A DNA stretch of 64,000 nucleotides from Paenibacillus lentus (GCF_003931855.1 NZ_CP034248.1:3782001-3846000), one strand, 5' to 3'; shown: positions 17,846 to 31,028, counted from the first letter of the stretch. Program-made: numbers and translations. Notes: generated by a model from the sequence alone, not told the origin.

Positions 17846-18244
17846 TTATCGTGTCGTAAAGAAGCTTTTCATCAGCGTTAATCCGCTCATGAGGCCAAAG
17901 AAGAAAAATTCCCTTTTTTGAACCAAGTGAAAATATTCGGCAATCGCGATGATTTTTATGTATGAAGAAGCAATCGGATAAATCAAGATCAAAAAACATG
18001 GAAGGAATACACTGAAGAACAGCGGTTTATTCATCTTTCTTCGCACTGGCCATCCATTAAGCAGGCTTAAATACACCCCGAATACAAGACCATATATGAT
18101 GTTGGCTAACAGCAAATTACCCGTATTGTGAAGAAACGCTCGCTGACTCTCCATCATGGTGAAAAAACGGCCGCTATAATACACAAGCAAGCAAACGCCG
18201 ATCATCCATACAATATAATAGAAAATACCCTTTGAATTGTTCAT
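17846..18244 (-). CDS. Hypothetical membrane protein
   Basis: A 132-residue protein with about four hydrophobic segments and a basic GWPVRRKMNK loop. No family recognised. The ATG at 18244 overlaps the TGA of the DUF817 gene (ATGA), with GGGAGA upstream, so it is translated in concert with that gene. A longer start at 18259 is less likely. Confidence 0.65.
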   Translation of the reverse strand: MNNSKGIFYYIVWMIGVCLLVYYSGRFFTMMESQRAFLHNTGNLLLANIIYGLVFGVYLSLLNGWPVRRKMNKPLFFSVFLPCFLILIYPIASSYIKIIAIAEYFHLVQKREFFFFGLMSGLTLMKSFFTTR

Positions 18245-19050
18245 ATCCGACTCTCCCATTTATTCGTTGGCACACCCTTGGGGGCAGTGGCATCCCCCAT
18301 TTTAACATGTTTCAGTTGGGCGACGATAATAACGCTGATCACAACGAGCAAAAACCATGAGCTGATTTTTCCTATATGAACAAGATGCCATACCTCCTCC
18401 TGATTCGGGTATTTCCACGCTCCCAGAAAGGTTGTCACGTTCTCGGCCACCCAAATAAAGAAACCGATGAGCAGAAATGACAGGAGCAGCGGCATGCGCA
18501 AAGTCCGTTCCTCTAATGTGAAATACACCGTGCAGCGTAAAAATACAGCAATCAAGAGAAGCATGAGTAACCAGCGGTAATCACCAATAAAATGATGCGT
18601 GAAAAAGTTAAGATAGATGGCAGTGCTAATGGCGACCGCATAAACCGATCTCGGCCAGCCTGTAATTCGCAGCTGCAGCCGTCTCCATGCCTGGCATATA
18701 TAACTAGCTACACTAGCATACATGAATCCGCTGTATAGCGGAACGCCGAACACCTTGCTCCAGGCCGCTTCAGGATACGACCAAGAACCCATATGTACTT
18801 TGAAAATTTCAAGTCCCAGACCGATAATATGAAACATGCAAATCACTTTCAGTTCATCCATTGTCTCCAGCTTGCTGATGATCATGGCGGCCTGAGCTAA
18901 TAAGCAAATCAGCAAAATCCAATCATATCTAGGTAGCACGGGCAGTTCAACTATTTTCGTGAGAGCAAGGGCTCCAAATATGATCAATGGAAAGATACAG
19001 GATAACGCCTGGAGCCAAGAAAATATAAACAGCTTGCGAATAAACATCAT
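18241..19050 (-). CDS. DUF817 family membrane protein
   Basis: A 269-residue integral membrane protein with about eight hydrophobic helices. It has the features of the DUF817 (YoaT-type) family: HIIGLGLEIFKVHMGSW, PEAAWSKVFGVPLYSGFMYASV and a late WVAENVTTFLGAWKYPNQ. The conserved Glu, His and Trp residues within the membrane suggest an enzymatic or binding role, but none is known. First gene of a two-gene operon with the small membrane protein. Confidence 0.8.
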   Translation of the reverse strand: MMFIRKLFIFSWLQALSCIFPLIIFGALALTKIVELPVLPRYDWILLICLLAQAAMIISKLETMDELKVICMFHIIGLGLEIFKVHMGSWSYPEAAWSKVFGVPLYSGFMYASVASYICQAWRRLQLRITGWPRSVYAVAISTAIYLNFFTHHFIGDYRWLLMLLLIAVFLRCTVYFTLEERTLRMPLLLSFLLIGFFIWVAENVTTFLGAWKYPNQEEVWHLVHIGKISSWFLLVVISVIIVAQLKHVKMGDATAPKGVPTNKWESRI

Positions 19051-19137
19051 AACGCTGCATCAGCCTCCTATTTCTTCAATTGGATTTTATCATATTCAGA
19101 GCAGATAGGGACTGTCCAACTATTTTATTTAGCAAAA

Positions 19138-19182
19138 TAAAAAACGCCCAACCTGCTAAAAAACCAGCAGATTGAGCGTTGG
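19138..19182 (-). terminator. Terminator of the cellulase operon
   Basis: AACGCCCAACCTGCT pairs with AGCAGATTGAGCGTT; on the minus strand the stem runs into a T-rich stretch (19141-19135). Confidence 0.8.
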
Positions 19183-19196
19183 CTTAGCTTTAAATT

Positions 19197-22196
19197 CTAT
19201 GGTTCAATCCCCCAAACCAGATTGCCGTTCAAATACAGTGGGACCTTTTCCCAGCTAGCAAAATTGGTCTTTGTAGCGTCATAAGAGAAATCATCGGCCT
19301 CGTTAAAGTTAGACCAATCCGATTTATTAACCCGAACCTGAATTTCTCCGCTGTTGGCACCCGGAGCCAGGCTACCTGCGTCAGAGCCAAAGGAAATTTC
19401 CAAATAGTAATCGGCGCCCGTCTTGGATGACTCCAGCTTGACGAACTTTCCGCTCACATTGCCGCTGCCGATAACCGCGTAATCACAATGGAATTCCTGA
19501 GGCTTGTCGCCATCAATCGTGTAGTAGTAACGAACCTTCACATCGCTTAGCGATACTGCCGTATCCCCATTGTTCACGATGCGGAAATGCGGTCGGAACT
19601 GACTATCTCCCGGGTTGGTATCATTCGTGCGATATTCGAGTAGTAAATCGCCTTGTACAGGTGTTGGGGTAGATGTAGGCTGGGCACTTGCTTCTGGAGA
19701 GTTAGGACTCTCCCCTACGCTGTTAGATGCGCTGACTACATAATAATATGTCGTATCGTTAACGACGCTTGAATCCGTATACGAAGCTTGTGTCGTTGTA
19801 CCTACTGGCGTATATGCACCGCCACTAGTCGTTGCCCTTTTTACCGTATAGCTATCTGCACCGCTCACATTGTTCCAGGACAGTTGAACGACAGCATCAC
19901 CAGCTACTGCATTCGGCTTGGAAGGGGCTTTTGGTGCTACTGGCTCAACTGGTCCGCCTTGATCACTGTTGATCAGACGATCATATTCCGCATAGGCTGT
20001 TGCCATGTCAACTTGGGACCAGAATCGATGGTAAGTAAATTCCGGAGCACCGTCTGTCCATGTTTTCGTTTGCGGGTCCCAAGATGTGTTATATTTATCT
20101 TCTAAATACTGCCACTGCGGATCATTCTTAATTTCTGGACGAATGTCGGCATAGCTGGCGTAAACACCGTTGCCGCCTTTTGCCGGGTCCGAAGGCACTG
20201 TGGACGTGCCAGGTATCGTGTTACCTTGTCCGAATAAGCCGGACCAACCGTTAGGGAAATAAATTTCCTTTGTAAAGAAACGATAATAATCTACCCGCGA
20301 CTCGACTGTGGTGATTCCGATGCCGTCGTTGTAGCCCCATGCAACATCTAGCAGTTCCTTAGCTAACTGCTCAGCTTGGCTGCCGAGTGTCGTGTAATTG
20401 CCGTTCTCTGCTTTGGTCCCAGCTGCAAAGAAGGTCAGCGCTTTGATATAGCTACCAAGGACGCCCGCATCCTGGCCGGGGTTCTTAGTCACAACACGTA
20501 AATTAGGGTTGCCATTATAGTTGTTGAAACCGTTCCAAGTTGCCGGTTGTCCAGACCATTCTAAATTGCTAGGAATCCAAAATTCCCCTGGTGCCGAAAC
20601 CGTTGCAATGGCAGGATTATCGCCGCCGAGCACTCGGTTCCCTTGGCTATCCAAGTAATATCCTTCGGCGTCCGTCACAGGACGGCTATTGGCAAAGGCA
20701 TAATCCATGGACCAGTCCACCCACTTCTGTACGACCTGCTTCGCCATTTGGAAGTTCTCCGATGTCGTATCCCCGTTTGATGCAAGAATGTAGTAAAGCT
20801 CGGCGATCCGCTCCACTGGCCATGCCTGCATGCCAAACCAGTTGTTGGATGGTGGATCGTGATAGACCGGGGCATCATCATATGCCATTCCGTAGAATGT
20901 GCTCTTGCCCGCAGGATAGGCCTTATATGCACCGTCCCAGCTGTTCGTCGCTCCGCCGGCAATCGCCCCCTCGGCAGATTGAAGCCAGGTGTAGAACTCC
21001 AATTGGCGTTTCAGCGAAATCGTCCAATCCTCCCCTGCCGTTGGAGAATTAGGAATCAAACCACCGCTAGGATCAGATAGCGCATAAGCCGCTACGACGT
21101 TCTGGTACCCTTGATGAGCGTGGCTAGCTCCGATCCGCCAAGCCCAATTGCCCGTCTGTCCCAGACCACCACCCCATGAGGTATACCAGGCCATCAAATA
21201 ATGGCTGGCATCCTTGCCGTTACCTGCTGTAGGCGTTCCGTCTGAAGCGCTTCCAATCTTCTGGAAATACTTATCGTACATGCCGTAACGCAAGTAGTCC
21301 CCCATCTTCTTGGCTTTATTCAAATAAACAGAATTGTTGTATCCCAGCTCTTTCGCCCAATACATTGCTTGGATCGCCCGCGCATCCGCATCTGTTGCAT
21401 TTGTGTAGCGCCATTGCTCAGCCGGGGCGTTGCTTTCCTTGGTATACAGACTCATGAAGCCTTCTCCGCTTTTGCCAAACGTTTTATTGTCTTGCGAAGG
21501 ATGTGGCACAGCTTCCCATACTGATTCCTGTTCGCCTCGTTGAAAAGTGTTTACATATGTTGCCGTATGGCTAGGGTTGAGTAAATTCCCGAACCCGTAC
21601 CAGTTGTCGACATCCAGGAGCCAATGCATCAAATACGTCTGGTTATTACCATAAGTCGCTTTCAGCTCGGCATCCAGCGGATCACTTCCAGCTGCATACT
21701 GCCCGCTGAGCTGGCTCGGATATTGGTCCGGCTGGGTATACTCAGCAGCATAAGTGGCCGGACTATTCGGATTGTAATAACTCATCGTCGGCTGTTCTTC
21801 CTGACCATCGCCTTCATTCACGGGAATAATGTATTTCTCCATATTATCCCAAGCCGATTCCAACTTACTCCAGTCCCCTGTATAGTGGCCGTACAGTACC
21901 TCTAGCCATAACCAGTAACTATAAGCCTCTGATGTCGTCATATGCCCATAGTCCGGCGCTTCACTCATCAGAGTTTCAATAGAGTGATATGGAATTCCTT
22001 CGGGTGAGAAGTAGCCATTAGCTGGACTTTTCAACTGTTGGTACAATTGCAGGAAACGAGTTTCCTCTGCAGACGGCGCTGCAAGGGCTTTGTTTGAATC
22101 AACGGTAAATACGCCTGATACGATAGAGAGTGACAATGCTGCACTCATTACGAGCGACATCGGTTTCTTAAGAACTGACCATTTCATCATATTCAT
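19197..22196 (-). CDS. GH48 cellobiohydrolase with Fn3 and CBM3 modules
   Basis: A 999-residue secreted processive cellulase. Signal peptide about 1-40 (cleavage near ALAAPS), GH48 catalytic domain about 41-740, Fn3 module about 752-840 and a C-terminal family 3 carbohydrate-binding module about 848-999 ending in LVWGIEP. The GH48 signature SEAPDYGHMTTSEA is at 78-91; Glu79 corresponds to the presumed proton donor of Clostridium CelF. GH48 enzymes attack cellulose from reducing ends and act in synergy with GH9 endoglucanases; here the GH9 gene lies 17 bases upstream in the same operon. No dockerin, so this is a free cellulase system. The CBM3 is close to that of its neighbour. Confidence 0.93.
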   Translation of the reverse strand: MNMMKWSVLKKPMSLVMSAALSLSIVSGVFTVDSNKALAAPSAEETRFLQLYQQLKSPANGYFSPEGIPYHSIETLMSEAPDYGHMTTSEAYSYWLWLEVLYGHYTGDWSKLESAWDNMEKYIIPVNEGDGQEEQPTMSYYNPNSPATYAAEYTQPDQYPSQLSGQYAAGSDPLDAELKATYGNNQTYLMHWLLDVDNWYGFGNLLNPSHTATYVNTFQRGEQESVWEAVPHPSQDNKTFGKSGEGFMSLYTKESNAPAEQWRYTNATDADARAIQAMYWAKELGYNNSVYLNKAKKMGDYLRYGMYDKYFQKIGSASDGTPTAGNGKDASHYLMAWYTSWGGGLGQTGNWAWRIGASHAHQGYQNVVAAYALSDPSGGLIPNSPTAGEDWTISLKRQLEFYTWLQSAEGAIAGGATNSWDGAYKAYPAGKSTFYGMAYDDAPVYHDPPSNNWFGMQAWPVERIAELYYILASNGDTTSENFQMAKQVVQKWVDWSMDYAFANSRPVTDAEGYYLDSQGNRVLGGDNPAIATVSAPGEFWIPSNLEWSGQPATWNGFNNYNGNPNLRVVTKNPGQDAGVLGSYIKALTFFAAGTKAENGNYTTLGSQAEQLAKELLDVAWGYNDGIGITTVESRVDYYRFFTKEIYFPNGWSGLFGQGNTIPGTSTVPSDPAKGGNGVYASYADIRPEIKNDPQWQYLEDKYNTSWDPQTKTWTDGAPEFTYHRFWSQVDMATAYAEYDRLINSDQGGPVEPVAPKAPSKPNAVAGDAVVQLSWNNVSGADSYTVKRATTSGGAYTPVGTTTQASYTDSSVVNDTTYYYVVSASNSVGESPNSPEASAQPTSTPTPVQGDLLLEYRTNDTNPGDSQFRPHFRIVNNGDTAVSLSDVKVRYYYTIDGDKPQEFHCDYAVIGSGNVSGKFVKLESSKTGADYYLEISFGSDAGSLAPGANSGEIQVRVNKSDWSNFNEADDFSYDATKTNFASWEKVPLYLNGNLVWGIEP
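19200..19950 (-). repeat. Fn3-CBM3 tail, copy 1 of a module duplication
   Basis: The last ~245 residues of the GH48 gene and of the GH9 gene (22217-22970) are clearly duplicated: both have a VKRAT..GG.Y Fn3 core, TYYYVV, the CBM3 opening [30 protein letters not shown] and the identical ending LVWGIEP. The middle of the CBM3 is almost unchanged, the linker and Fn3 more diverged. Confidence 0.85.
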
Positions 22197-22213
22197 CCTC
22201 TCAATACTGGATT

Positions 22214-25154
<2,941 letters not shown>

Positions 25155-25186
25155 AAAAGTGGTATGTCATGTGACATACCACTTTT
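25155..25186 (-). terminator. Perfect 15-base inverted repeat, terminator
   Basis: AAAAGTGGTATGTCA (25155-25169) and TGACATACCACTTTT (25172-25186) form a perfect stem with a 2-base loop, flanked by A and T. It ends the minus-strand transporter gene at 25200 and separates it from the cellulase operon. Confidence 0.75.
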
Positions 25187-25199
25187 CGTGTCTATTGAT

Positions 25200-26084
25200 T
25201 TAAAATAATCGCAACGCAATCATTCCAACAATGCAAATAGACATCCCAATAACTTCCAGCCTTCTAAATTTCTCTTTAACAAAAACTCGGGTATATAGAA
25301 GAATTAAGAGGACATTCATAGCCACTACGGCCGATACTAATCCCGTAATACCGAATTTAAAAGCCGTTATAATGAGGATCATTCCAAAAAAATTCGTTAA
25401 ACCAATCGCCATGCCACTAAAAAATGTCCGCCCTTCATTCCATTCGCCCTGTTCTGAAATAGATTCGTATGTATCGTTAGCCTTTCCTTTTCTTTTTCGG
25501 TTTTTATCTATCAGCCACCAAATCGCAAAACTGATCGAACCAATCGTGAACATATAAAATAAGGTGGGAAACAGCTCGGCTTCTAATCTTGTCGACATTT
25601 TTCCAGCCATATCATTCAAGCCAAAAAACACCATCGCAAGCAACCCCCATTGCGCCCCCTGCAAATTGCCGATGCGGAGGTCATTCGAATACCTGACTGT
25701 CAAAATACCACCTATAATTAAAACAAAAGCAAGCAATTGCCCTAGGGATAGGGTCTCCCCCCAGATGATATAGGCAAGAGTAACAACGACGACAGGGGGT
25801 AGTCCAGTCAATATAGCAATAATCGACGGCTTGCCCACGGCGAACCCTTGAAACATGCAAGCATTCGCAATAAAAGAAAATGTTCCCATGAATAAGCCTG
25901 TAAGAGCACTGGCTGTCCAATTCTGTTCAAAGATTAAACTGCCTGCCAAACTAGCGATTGCTCCGGTAAAAAACACCCCGAATAACATCAAATTACGATC
26001 CATACCCTGCTTAGAAGACCAATGGTACAATATTCCGCGCAGACCAAAGCTGATCGCGGCTAGAGATGCGAATAAAAGCCACAT
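25200..26084 (-). CDS. EamA/DMT family transporter
   Basis: A 294-residue membrane protein with ten predicted helices in two EamA repeats. Typical features are the paired GLPPVVVVTLAYIIWGE..SLGQLLAFVLIIGGI segment in the first half and the matching AVVAMNVLLILLYTRVFVKE..LEVIGMSICIVGMI in the second. The loop between halves (about residues 190-210) is rich in Lys, Glu and Asp. Metabolite exporters and nucleotide-sugar-like carriers share this fold; the substrate is unknown. Confidence 0.85.
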   Translation of the reverse strand: MWLLFASLAAISFGLRGILYHWSSKQGMDRNLMLFGVFFTGAIASLAGSLIFEQNWTASALTGLFMGTFSFIANACMFQGFAVGKPSIIAILTGLPPVVVVTLAYIIWGETLSLGQLLAFVLIIGGILTVRYSNDLRIGNLQGAQWGLLAMVFFGLNDMAGKMSTRLEAELFPTLFYMFTIGSISFAIWWLIDKNRKRKGKANDTYESISEQGEWNEGRTFFSGMAIGLTNFFGMILIITAFKFGITGLVSAVVAMNVLLILLYTRVFVKEKFRRLEVIGMSICIVGMIALRLF

Positions 26085-26322
26085 TTTAGCATAACCCCTT
26101 CTTCAGGTTGAACTATATTACGTAATTAACCACTAATTAAGCATTATACCATTATCCTGAATAATGACCATCACAATCATCACTGATCTTTAGCCTCCAA
26201 TCACTAGCTAATCAATCCCCCATGTTAATTCCTAGCCCCAATGCCAAAGCTTTTCCTATTGCCAAAAAGAATGTGCTCAATTAATCTTAAGGAAGCTCGA
26301 TATACTTTCAGGAGGGAAATTC

Positions 26323-26703
26323 ATGTGGAAAGAGTTTAAATCATTTGCCTTCAAAGGCAATGTAATGGATCTGGCGATCGCTGTAATTATTGGTGCAGCT
26401 TTCGGAAAGATCGTCAGCTCCGTGGTTGATGATCTAATCATGCCTTTGTTCGGCATCATTTTAGGCGGGCTTGATTTCTCGAATATCGTCATCCAAGTCA
26501 ATGAAGCGAAAATTCAAATCGGTTCATTTATTCAAACCGTGATCGACTTTATTATCATCGCCTTCTCGATCTTCCTCTTCATTAAATTCCTTCATAAATT
26601 TAAACGGAAAGAAGAGGAAAAACCGGACAAGCCCGCAGAGCCCAGTAAAGAGGAGCTACTGCTTACAGAAATTCGCGATTTGCTGAAGAACAAACAAAAT
26701 TAA
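26323..26703 (+). CDS. mscL: Large-conductance mechanosensitive channel MscL
   Basis: A 126-residue two-TM channel. The N-terminal amphipathic helix and first membrane segment (MWKEFKSFAFKGNVMDLAIAV) and the second membrane segment near 70-92 match MscL, with a charged C-terminal helix KEEEKPDK..EELLLTEIRDLLK. It opens on hypo-osmotic shock to release solutes. AGGAGGG precedes the start. It complements the betaine uptake operon of the window as the release side of osmoregulation. Confidence 0.95.
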   Translation: MWKEFKSFAFKGNVMDLAIAVIIGAAFGKIVSSVVDDLIMPLFGIILGGLDFSNIVIQVNEAKIQIGSFIQTVIDFIIIAFSIFLFIKFLHKFKRKEEEKPDKPAEPSKEELLLTEIRDLLKNKQN

Positions 26704-26710
26704 AGTTTTA

Positions 26711-26772
26711 TGGTCTAAAGTAGACCATTCTATAAACAGCACCCGCAGCTAGCGTTTAACGCTGCTGCGGGT
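26711..26772 (+). terminator. Terminator region of mscL
   Basis: A perfect small hairpin TGGTCTA-AAG-TAGACCA at 26711-26727, then a GC-rich stem ACCCGCAGC (26741-26749) / GCTGCGGGT (26764-26772) with a T-rich tail. Confidence 0.65.
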
Positions 26773-26787
26773 ATTGTATTTAACATC

Positions 26788-27114
26788 CTATACTGCATTC
26801 AGCTTGTCGATTATTTCCTCCATCATTTCTTCTGTGAACGTACCACCGCCAAAGTTAACTAACGCACGCAGCGGCATGTACTTCATCATCGCAACCAACA
26901 TTTCCGCCATGTTCCCGTCATCGCCAATCTGCGCCAATGGATGTGTCTTGTTTAGCTCGTCCAGAAGCCGCTTCGCAATGGATGCCAAGTGCGGATCAGC
27001 AAACAAATCTCCAACTAACGTATTACGGTTCACCTTCATTTTCAGGGCTACACCCGAACGGACATATAGCGTGTCCCACAGCACAATTATATTCCACCTT
27101 GTCTCCGTCTCCTG
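26788..27114 (-). pseudogene. 3' remnant of a larger gene, possibly a GH3 beta-glucosidase
   Basis: About 100 in-frame codons ending at 26788. The end (NRNTLVGDLFADP...MPLRALVNFGGG...EEMMEEIIDKL) looks like the extreme C-terminal regulatory helix bundle of some GH3 enzymes, which is a tentative match. The frame continues upstream without a good start and stops being protein-like near 27110. There is no N-terminal catalytic part, so this is read as a truncated gene. Confidence 0.45.
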
Positions 27115-27116
27115 GA

Positions 27117-27320
27117 AAGTTCAAAAAAAAAGTTGGCTGCTCCCTCAGGATCTATATCCAGCAAGCTAAAATAGACGAGGCACGTTCTTTACTGCTGCTC
27201 ACCGACAACTCAATATCAGAGATCTCTACTCTACTGAACTATCACGATCAAAGCTACTTCTTTAAATATATAAAAAAATTTACCGGTGTAACCCCCAATG
27301 AATATAGAAATAATCGATGA
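27117..27320 (+). pseudogene. 3' remnant of an AraC-family regulator
   Basis: Only the last 65-70 residues of an AraC/XylS-type DNA-binding domain remain: FKKKVGCSLRIYIQQAKIDE, ISEISTLLNY, DQSYFFKYIKKFTG and TPNEYR. That is the second helix-turn-helix and its lead-in; the sensor domain and first HTH are missing. Upstream the frame loses homology at about 27115, where the reverse-strand remnant ends, so one deletion may have cut both. Confidence 0.75.
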
Positions 27321-27384
27321 TAGCACCGAACATAAGAACAGCATTCATCGATGTATATTCAAGATAGATAAGCCGCGTTCTTAT

Positions 27385-28239
27385 TTATTGTTTAATATTT
27401 AAAATTCCTTCCCGAGGCGTTACGCCGAACGCTTTGGCCAAATCCGCCAGCTCCCGATCCGTAATTCGCTGCTTGATCGGTTGATTAACAATGAGCATAT
27501 AAATTTGGGCGGCTTTCTCAATCGTTTCAATGAGCCCAAAAGCTTCGTCGATAGAGCTGCCCGTACCGAAGATACCATGATGCGGCCACACGACAGCGCG
27601 GTGCTCCTTCATCTTATCAGCTGTTGCTCTTCCGATCTCACTGGAGCCTGGAACCATCCAAGGGATGACGGCAATGCCATCTGGAAAAACGACGATACAT
27701 TCCGTACACATTTCCCATAACGTCTTCGTAAACTGATTCTCATCCAAATCATGAATAAAGGTCATTGCAATGACATTCGTCGCATGATTGTGAATGACTA
27801 CTCGATGGCTCGGATCGACCTTCAAACGTTCAATATGGCTCATAAAGTGGGAAGGCAGCTCGCTTGTCGGCACCGCACCATCCTTCAGTCCCCACAACAG
27901 CTCCAATTGCTCTCCATCCTTCGAAACACGAAGCACCCCAAGATTCGCTTCCGGATCGGCCACGACATTTTTGAAATACTTGCCTGAACCGGTCACGATA
28001 AAATAGCGGCCAGCCAATTCATGTACGGGAAAAGCAGGTTTAATTGTCCGGATCACAGTATGAATATCGAGATACTGCGCCACTTCAGCTTCGTCGAGAA
28101 TATAACTGACATTCCCACCATTACGTTCATCCCAGCCAAATCTCCACATATGCTGCGTTATTTGCGCCATTTCCTTCACAAAAGGAATATCAAGCTTTCG
28201 TGTACAGGATAACTGATGTGGTCGTTTAAATGTAGTCAT
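27385..28239 (-). CDS. rhaD: Rhamnulose-1-phosphate aldolase
   Basis: A 284-residue class II aldolase that splits L-rhamnulose 1-phosphate into dihydroxyacetone phosphate and L-lactaldehyde. Zinc ligands are visible in [12 protein letters not shown] (two His) and in WPHHGIF; the acidic residue of the family sits in between. Last gene of the operon rhaB-rhaA-rhaD. The ATG at 28239 follows GGAGAG; the frame can open one codon earlier with GTG. Confidence 0.93.
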   Translation of the reverse strand: MTTFKRPHQLSCTRKLDIPFVKEMAQITQHMWRFGWDERNGGNVSYILDEAEVAQYLDIHTVIRTIKPAFPVHELAGRYFIVTGSGKYFKNVVADPEANLGVLRVSKDGEQLELLWGLKDGAVPTSELPSHFMSHIERLKVDPSHRVVIHNHATNVIAMTFIHDLDENQFTKTLWEMCTECIVVFPDGIAVIPWMVPGSSEIGRATADKMKEHRAVVWPHHGIFGTGSSIDEAFGLIETIEKAAQIYMLIVNQPIKQRITDRELADLAKAFGVTPREGILNIKQ

Positions 28240-28278
28240 CACGTCTTCTCTCCTTCTCCTCAGCTTTAAGATGCTCGT

Positions 28279-29535
28279 TTACCGCTTCAATAAAATGTCT
28301 TGTTCATACTTCTTAACTTCGTCAAGCCACTGTTCGCGAACGGGGACACCCTGTATCTGGCAATAGTAATCCCAGACTGCTCCGAATGGATAAGATTTAA
28401 ACTCCTCAACAAGTGCAAGACGAGAGGTGAAATCACGCTTCTCCTCCAATTTACGGAGTGAATCCACAGGCTCCAGCATCGCACGCAGTAGCGCCTTAAT
28501 CGTATTTCGGGTGCCGATCACCCAAGCGGCCACATGATTGATGCTTCCATCGAAAAAGTCAAGCCCGATATGCGTGCGATCAAGCAAATTCCCGCGTACC
28601 AGCTCACGAGCGATTTCCATTAATTCATCATCCATCGTGACCACATGATCGCTATCCCAGCGAACCGGACGGCTGACATGAAGCAGCAAACGATTCGTAA
28701 ACATCAGCACCGATGAAATCTTGCTGGATATCACTTCTGTGGGATGAAAATGCCCAGCATCCAGACAGACCGCTTTTCCCCGACTCACCGTGTAGCCTAA
28801 ATAAAATTCATGTGATCCGACCACATAGCTCTCGGAGCCGATCCCGAACAACTTGCTTTCCACAGCATCAATGTTATAGGCTTCACTAATTTCATCCTTG
28901 AAGATTTCATCCAATGATTCCTTGAGGCGGATTCGCGGGGACAATCGATCCACCGGTGTATCCTTATAACCATCCGGAATCCAGTGGTTGGTTACGCATG
29001 GCTGTCCTAGCTCCTTGCCGAAATATTCAGCGATTCGGCGTGAAGAACGACAATGTCGAATCCAAAATTGTCGAATATCCTCGTCGGGATGGCTAAGTGT
29101 AAACCCATCCTCTGCCTTGGGATGTGAAAACAATGTCGGATTAAAATCAAGGCCAATCCCCTGCTCTTTCGCCCAATCCACCCAATTGCTAAAATGGCGA
29201 GGTTCAAGCCGATCCAAATCAACATCTTCCTCGGTATCCGCATAAATCGCGTGCAAGTTTACTTTATGACTGCCGGGAATTAACGATAGTGCCTTCTCCA
29301 TGTCCTGCCGCAATTGCTCCGGAGTTTCAGCACGTCCAGGGTAATTGCCGGTAACCGCAATGCCTCCACTAAGCGCTTTGTCCTTCCTCAGAAACCCTTG
29401 TACATCGTCACCCTGCCAGCAATGTAGCGAAACCTTGATCCTGCTCAGCTTCTCCAAAACTTTATCCGTCTGGATCCCATGCTTGGCATACAGCTTTTTT
29501 GCTTCAGCATAACTGCTTAGAATCGTTTGATCCAT
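28279..29535 (-). CDS. rhaA: L-rhamnose isomerase
   Basis: A 418-residue isomerase (rhamnose to rhamnulose). Family landmarks: [11 protein letters not shown] near the start, the metal-binding and catalytic cluster [31 protein letters not shown], and [14 protein letters not shown], all intact; [12 protein letters not shown] follows. Length equals other Firmicute RhaA proteins. It lies 39 bases upstream of rhaD and 35 bases downstream of rhaB. Confidence 0.95.
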   Translation of the reverse strand: MDQTILSSYAEAKKLYAKHGIQTDKVLEKLSRIKVSLHCWQGDDVQGFLRKDKALSGGIAVTGNYPGRAETPEQLRQDMEKALSLIPGSHKVNLHAIYADTEEDVDLDRLEPRHFSNWVDWAKEQGIGLDFNPTLFSHPKAEDGFTLSHPDEDIRQFWIRHCRSSRRIAEYFGKELGQPCVTNHWIPDGYKDTPVDRLSPRIRLKESLDEIFKDEISEAYNIDAVESKLFGIGSESYVVGSHEFYLGYTVSRGKAVCLDAGHFHPTEVISSKISSVLMFTNRLLLHVSRPVRWDSDHVVTMDDELMEIARELVRGNLLDRTHIGLDFFDGSINHVAAWVIGTRNTIKALLRAMLEPVDSLRKLEEKRDFTSRLALVEEFKSYPFGAVWDYYCQIQGVPVREQWLDEVKKYEQDILLKR

Positions 29536-29570
29536 GTCCTATACTCCTTTACTGATGGAATCATAATAGT

Positions 29571-31028
29571 TTACGAATGACTAACCAGCTTCTCCCATCG
29601 CTCAAGCACCTGGTCTAGATTGCAAATGGGTTCAGGTTCAAATACTTTAAGTGAAAAAGAACGGGTGATCAGTTCTCTGGCTGCCCTAATGCTCTCTACT
29701 TCTTGAGAACTGATCATTTGAACAGCGATATTACCAAGCGCCGTCGCCTCCGACGGCCCAGCCTGAACGGTCTTGCCGATTACGTTCGCCGTTAGCTGAC
29801 ATAACAACTCATTGTTAGAACCGCCGCCCACGATATGAAGAACTTCGACCGCTCTTCCGAGCAGCCCTTCAAGCTCCCGCAAGGCATCGAAATAGGTTAA
29901 AGCCAGGCTGTCAAAAACACAGCGGGTGATTTCCCCCATTTGTAGCGGAACCGGTTGGCGCGTCTCCTTACAAAAGGACTGGATTTCTGCAATCATGCTT
30001 TTTGGATTCAAAAACCGGCTATCGTTGCATGGGATCAAGCTGAGAAATGGAATTTCCGCTGCGGCAAGCTCTGCCAATTCAGAGAAACTGTAGGCGTTGT
30101 CACTTTCTCGCCTTACCTCCTGAATCATCCAAAGGCCCATAATATTTTTCAGAAACCGATAAGTGCCAAATGCGCCCCATTCATTTGTATAATTCGCTTC
30201 CATAGCCGCTCTATGATTTATTGGCTCTGCAACCTCTGCTCCTAGCAGTGACCAAGTTCCGCTGCTGATATAGGCCCATGACTGCCCTTCCTGCACCGGA
30301 ATACTGACAACAGCTGATGCCGTATCATGCGTTGGCACGACAACCAGCTCGCATAGAGGCAAATCATACTGCCGGGCTAGTTCAGGCCGGATCATGCCTA
30401 AGCTCTGGCCTGGCTCAATCAGCTCGGAGAATTGATCTCTTCGCAAACTCAGCAGCTTCAGCAGCTCTTCATCAAACTCACGCGTCCTCAAATTCAACAT
30501 TTGCATCGTCGAGGCATTGGTCACTTCATTCACTTTCCGGCCGCTAAGCCGATAATATAAATAATCCGGAACCAGCATTATCTTATCCGCTTCGCATAAT
30601 TGGTTACGGTCATGCACATATAACTGGTACAGCGTATTGAAGGGGAGTTCTTGGATACCTGTTCTTGCATATACCTCCTCCCGGCTTATCTTCGCATGAA
30701 ATTTTTCAGGCGCCCCTTCGGTTCGCTTATCACGGTAAGCATATACCTCCTCCAGCCTGTCTCCCTTCTGATCAAGCAGGACATAATCCACAGCCCAGGT
30801 ATCCAGCCCCAGATAACATGATTCAATCCCTAGTCTCTTCGCTTTTTGCAATCCTTTGACGATCTCCGCAAAAATGTGATCAACATCCCAATAATCATGT
30901 CCATGCCTATGATGGAAAGAGTTAGCGAAACGATGGATTTCTTTTAACGCCAGCTGCTCACCATACAACTGAGCATGTAACAAACGGCCGCTGGAGGCCC
31001 CGATATCAATCGCAATATAATTTTTCAT
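29571..31028 (-). CDS. rhaB: Rhamnulokinase
   Basis: A 485-residue FGGY-type sugar kinase (rhamnulose to rhamnulose 1-phosphate). DIGASSGR is the phosphate-1 motif near residue 8; later come GLDTWAVDY, VVPTHDTASAV, SSGTWSLLG and the C-terminal HIVGGGSNNELLCQL and GPSEATALGN. The ATG at 31028 with GGGGG upstream is used rather than the longer frame from 31151, which would run into the promoter. First gene of the operon. Confidence 0.94.
   Translation of the reverse strand: MKNYIAIDIGASSGRLLHAQLYGEQLALKEIHRFANSFHHRHGHDYWDVDHIFAEIVKGLQKAKRLGIESCYLGLDTWAVDYVLLDQKGDRLEEVYAYRDKRTEGAPEKFHAKISREEVYARTGIQELPFNTLYQLYVHDRNQLCEADKIMLVPDYLYYRLSGRKVNEVTNASTMQMLNLRTREFDEELLKLLSLRRDQFSELIEPGQSLGMIRPELARQYDLPLCELVVVPTHDTASAVVSIPVQEGQSWAYISSGTWSLLGAEVAEPINHRAAMEANYTNEWGAFGTYRFLKNIMGLWMIQEVRRESDNAYSFSELAELAAAEIPFLSLIPCNDSRFLNPKSMIAEIQSFCKETRQPVPLQMGEITRCVFDSLALTYFDALRELEGLLGRAVEVLHIVGGGSNNELLCQLTANVIGKTVQAGPSEATALGNIAVQMISSQEVESIRAARELITRSFSLKVFEPEPICNLDQVLERWEKLVSHS

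Noticed and set aside
26937..27320. Full 127-codon plus frame starting at 26937
   Set aside because: Only the part after about 27117 resembles AraC; the first 60 codons are antisense to the other remnant and not protein-like.
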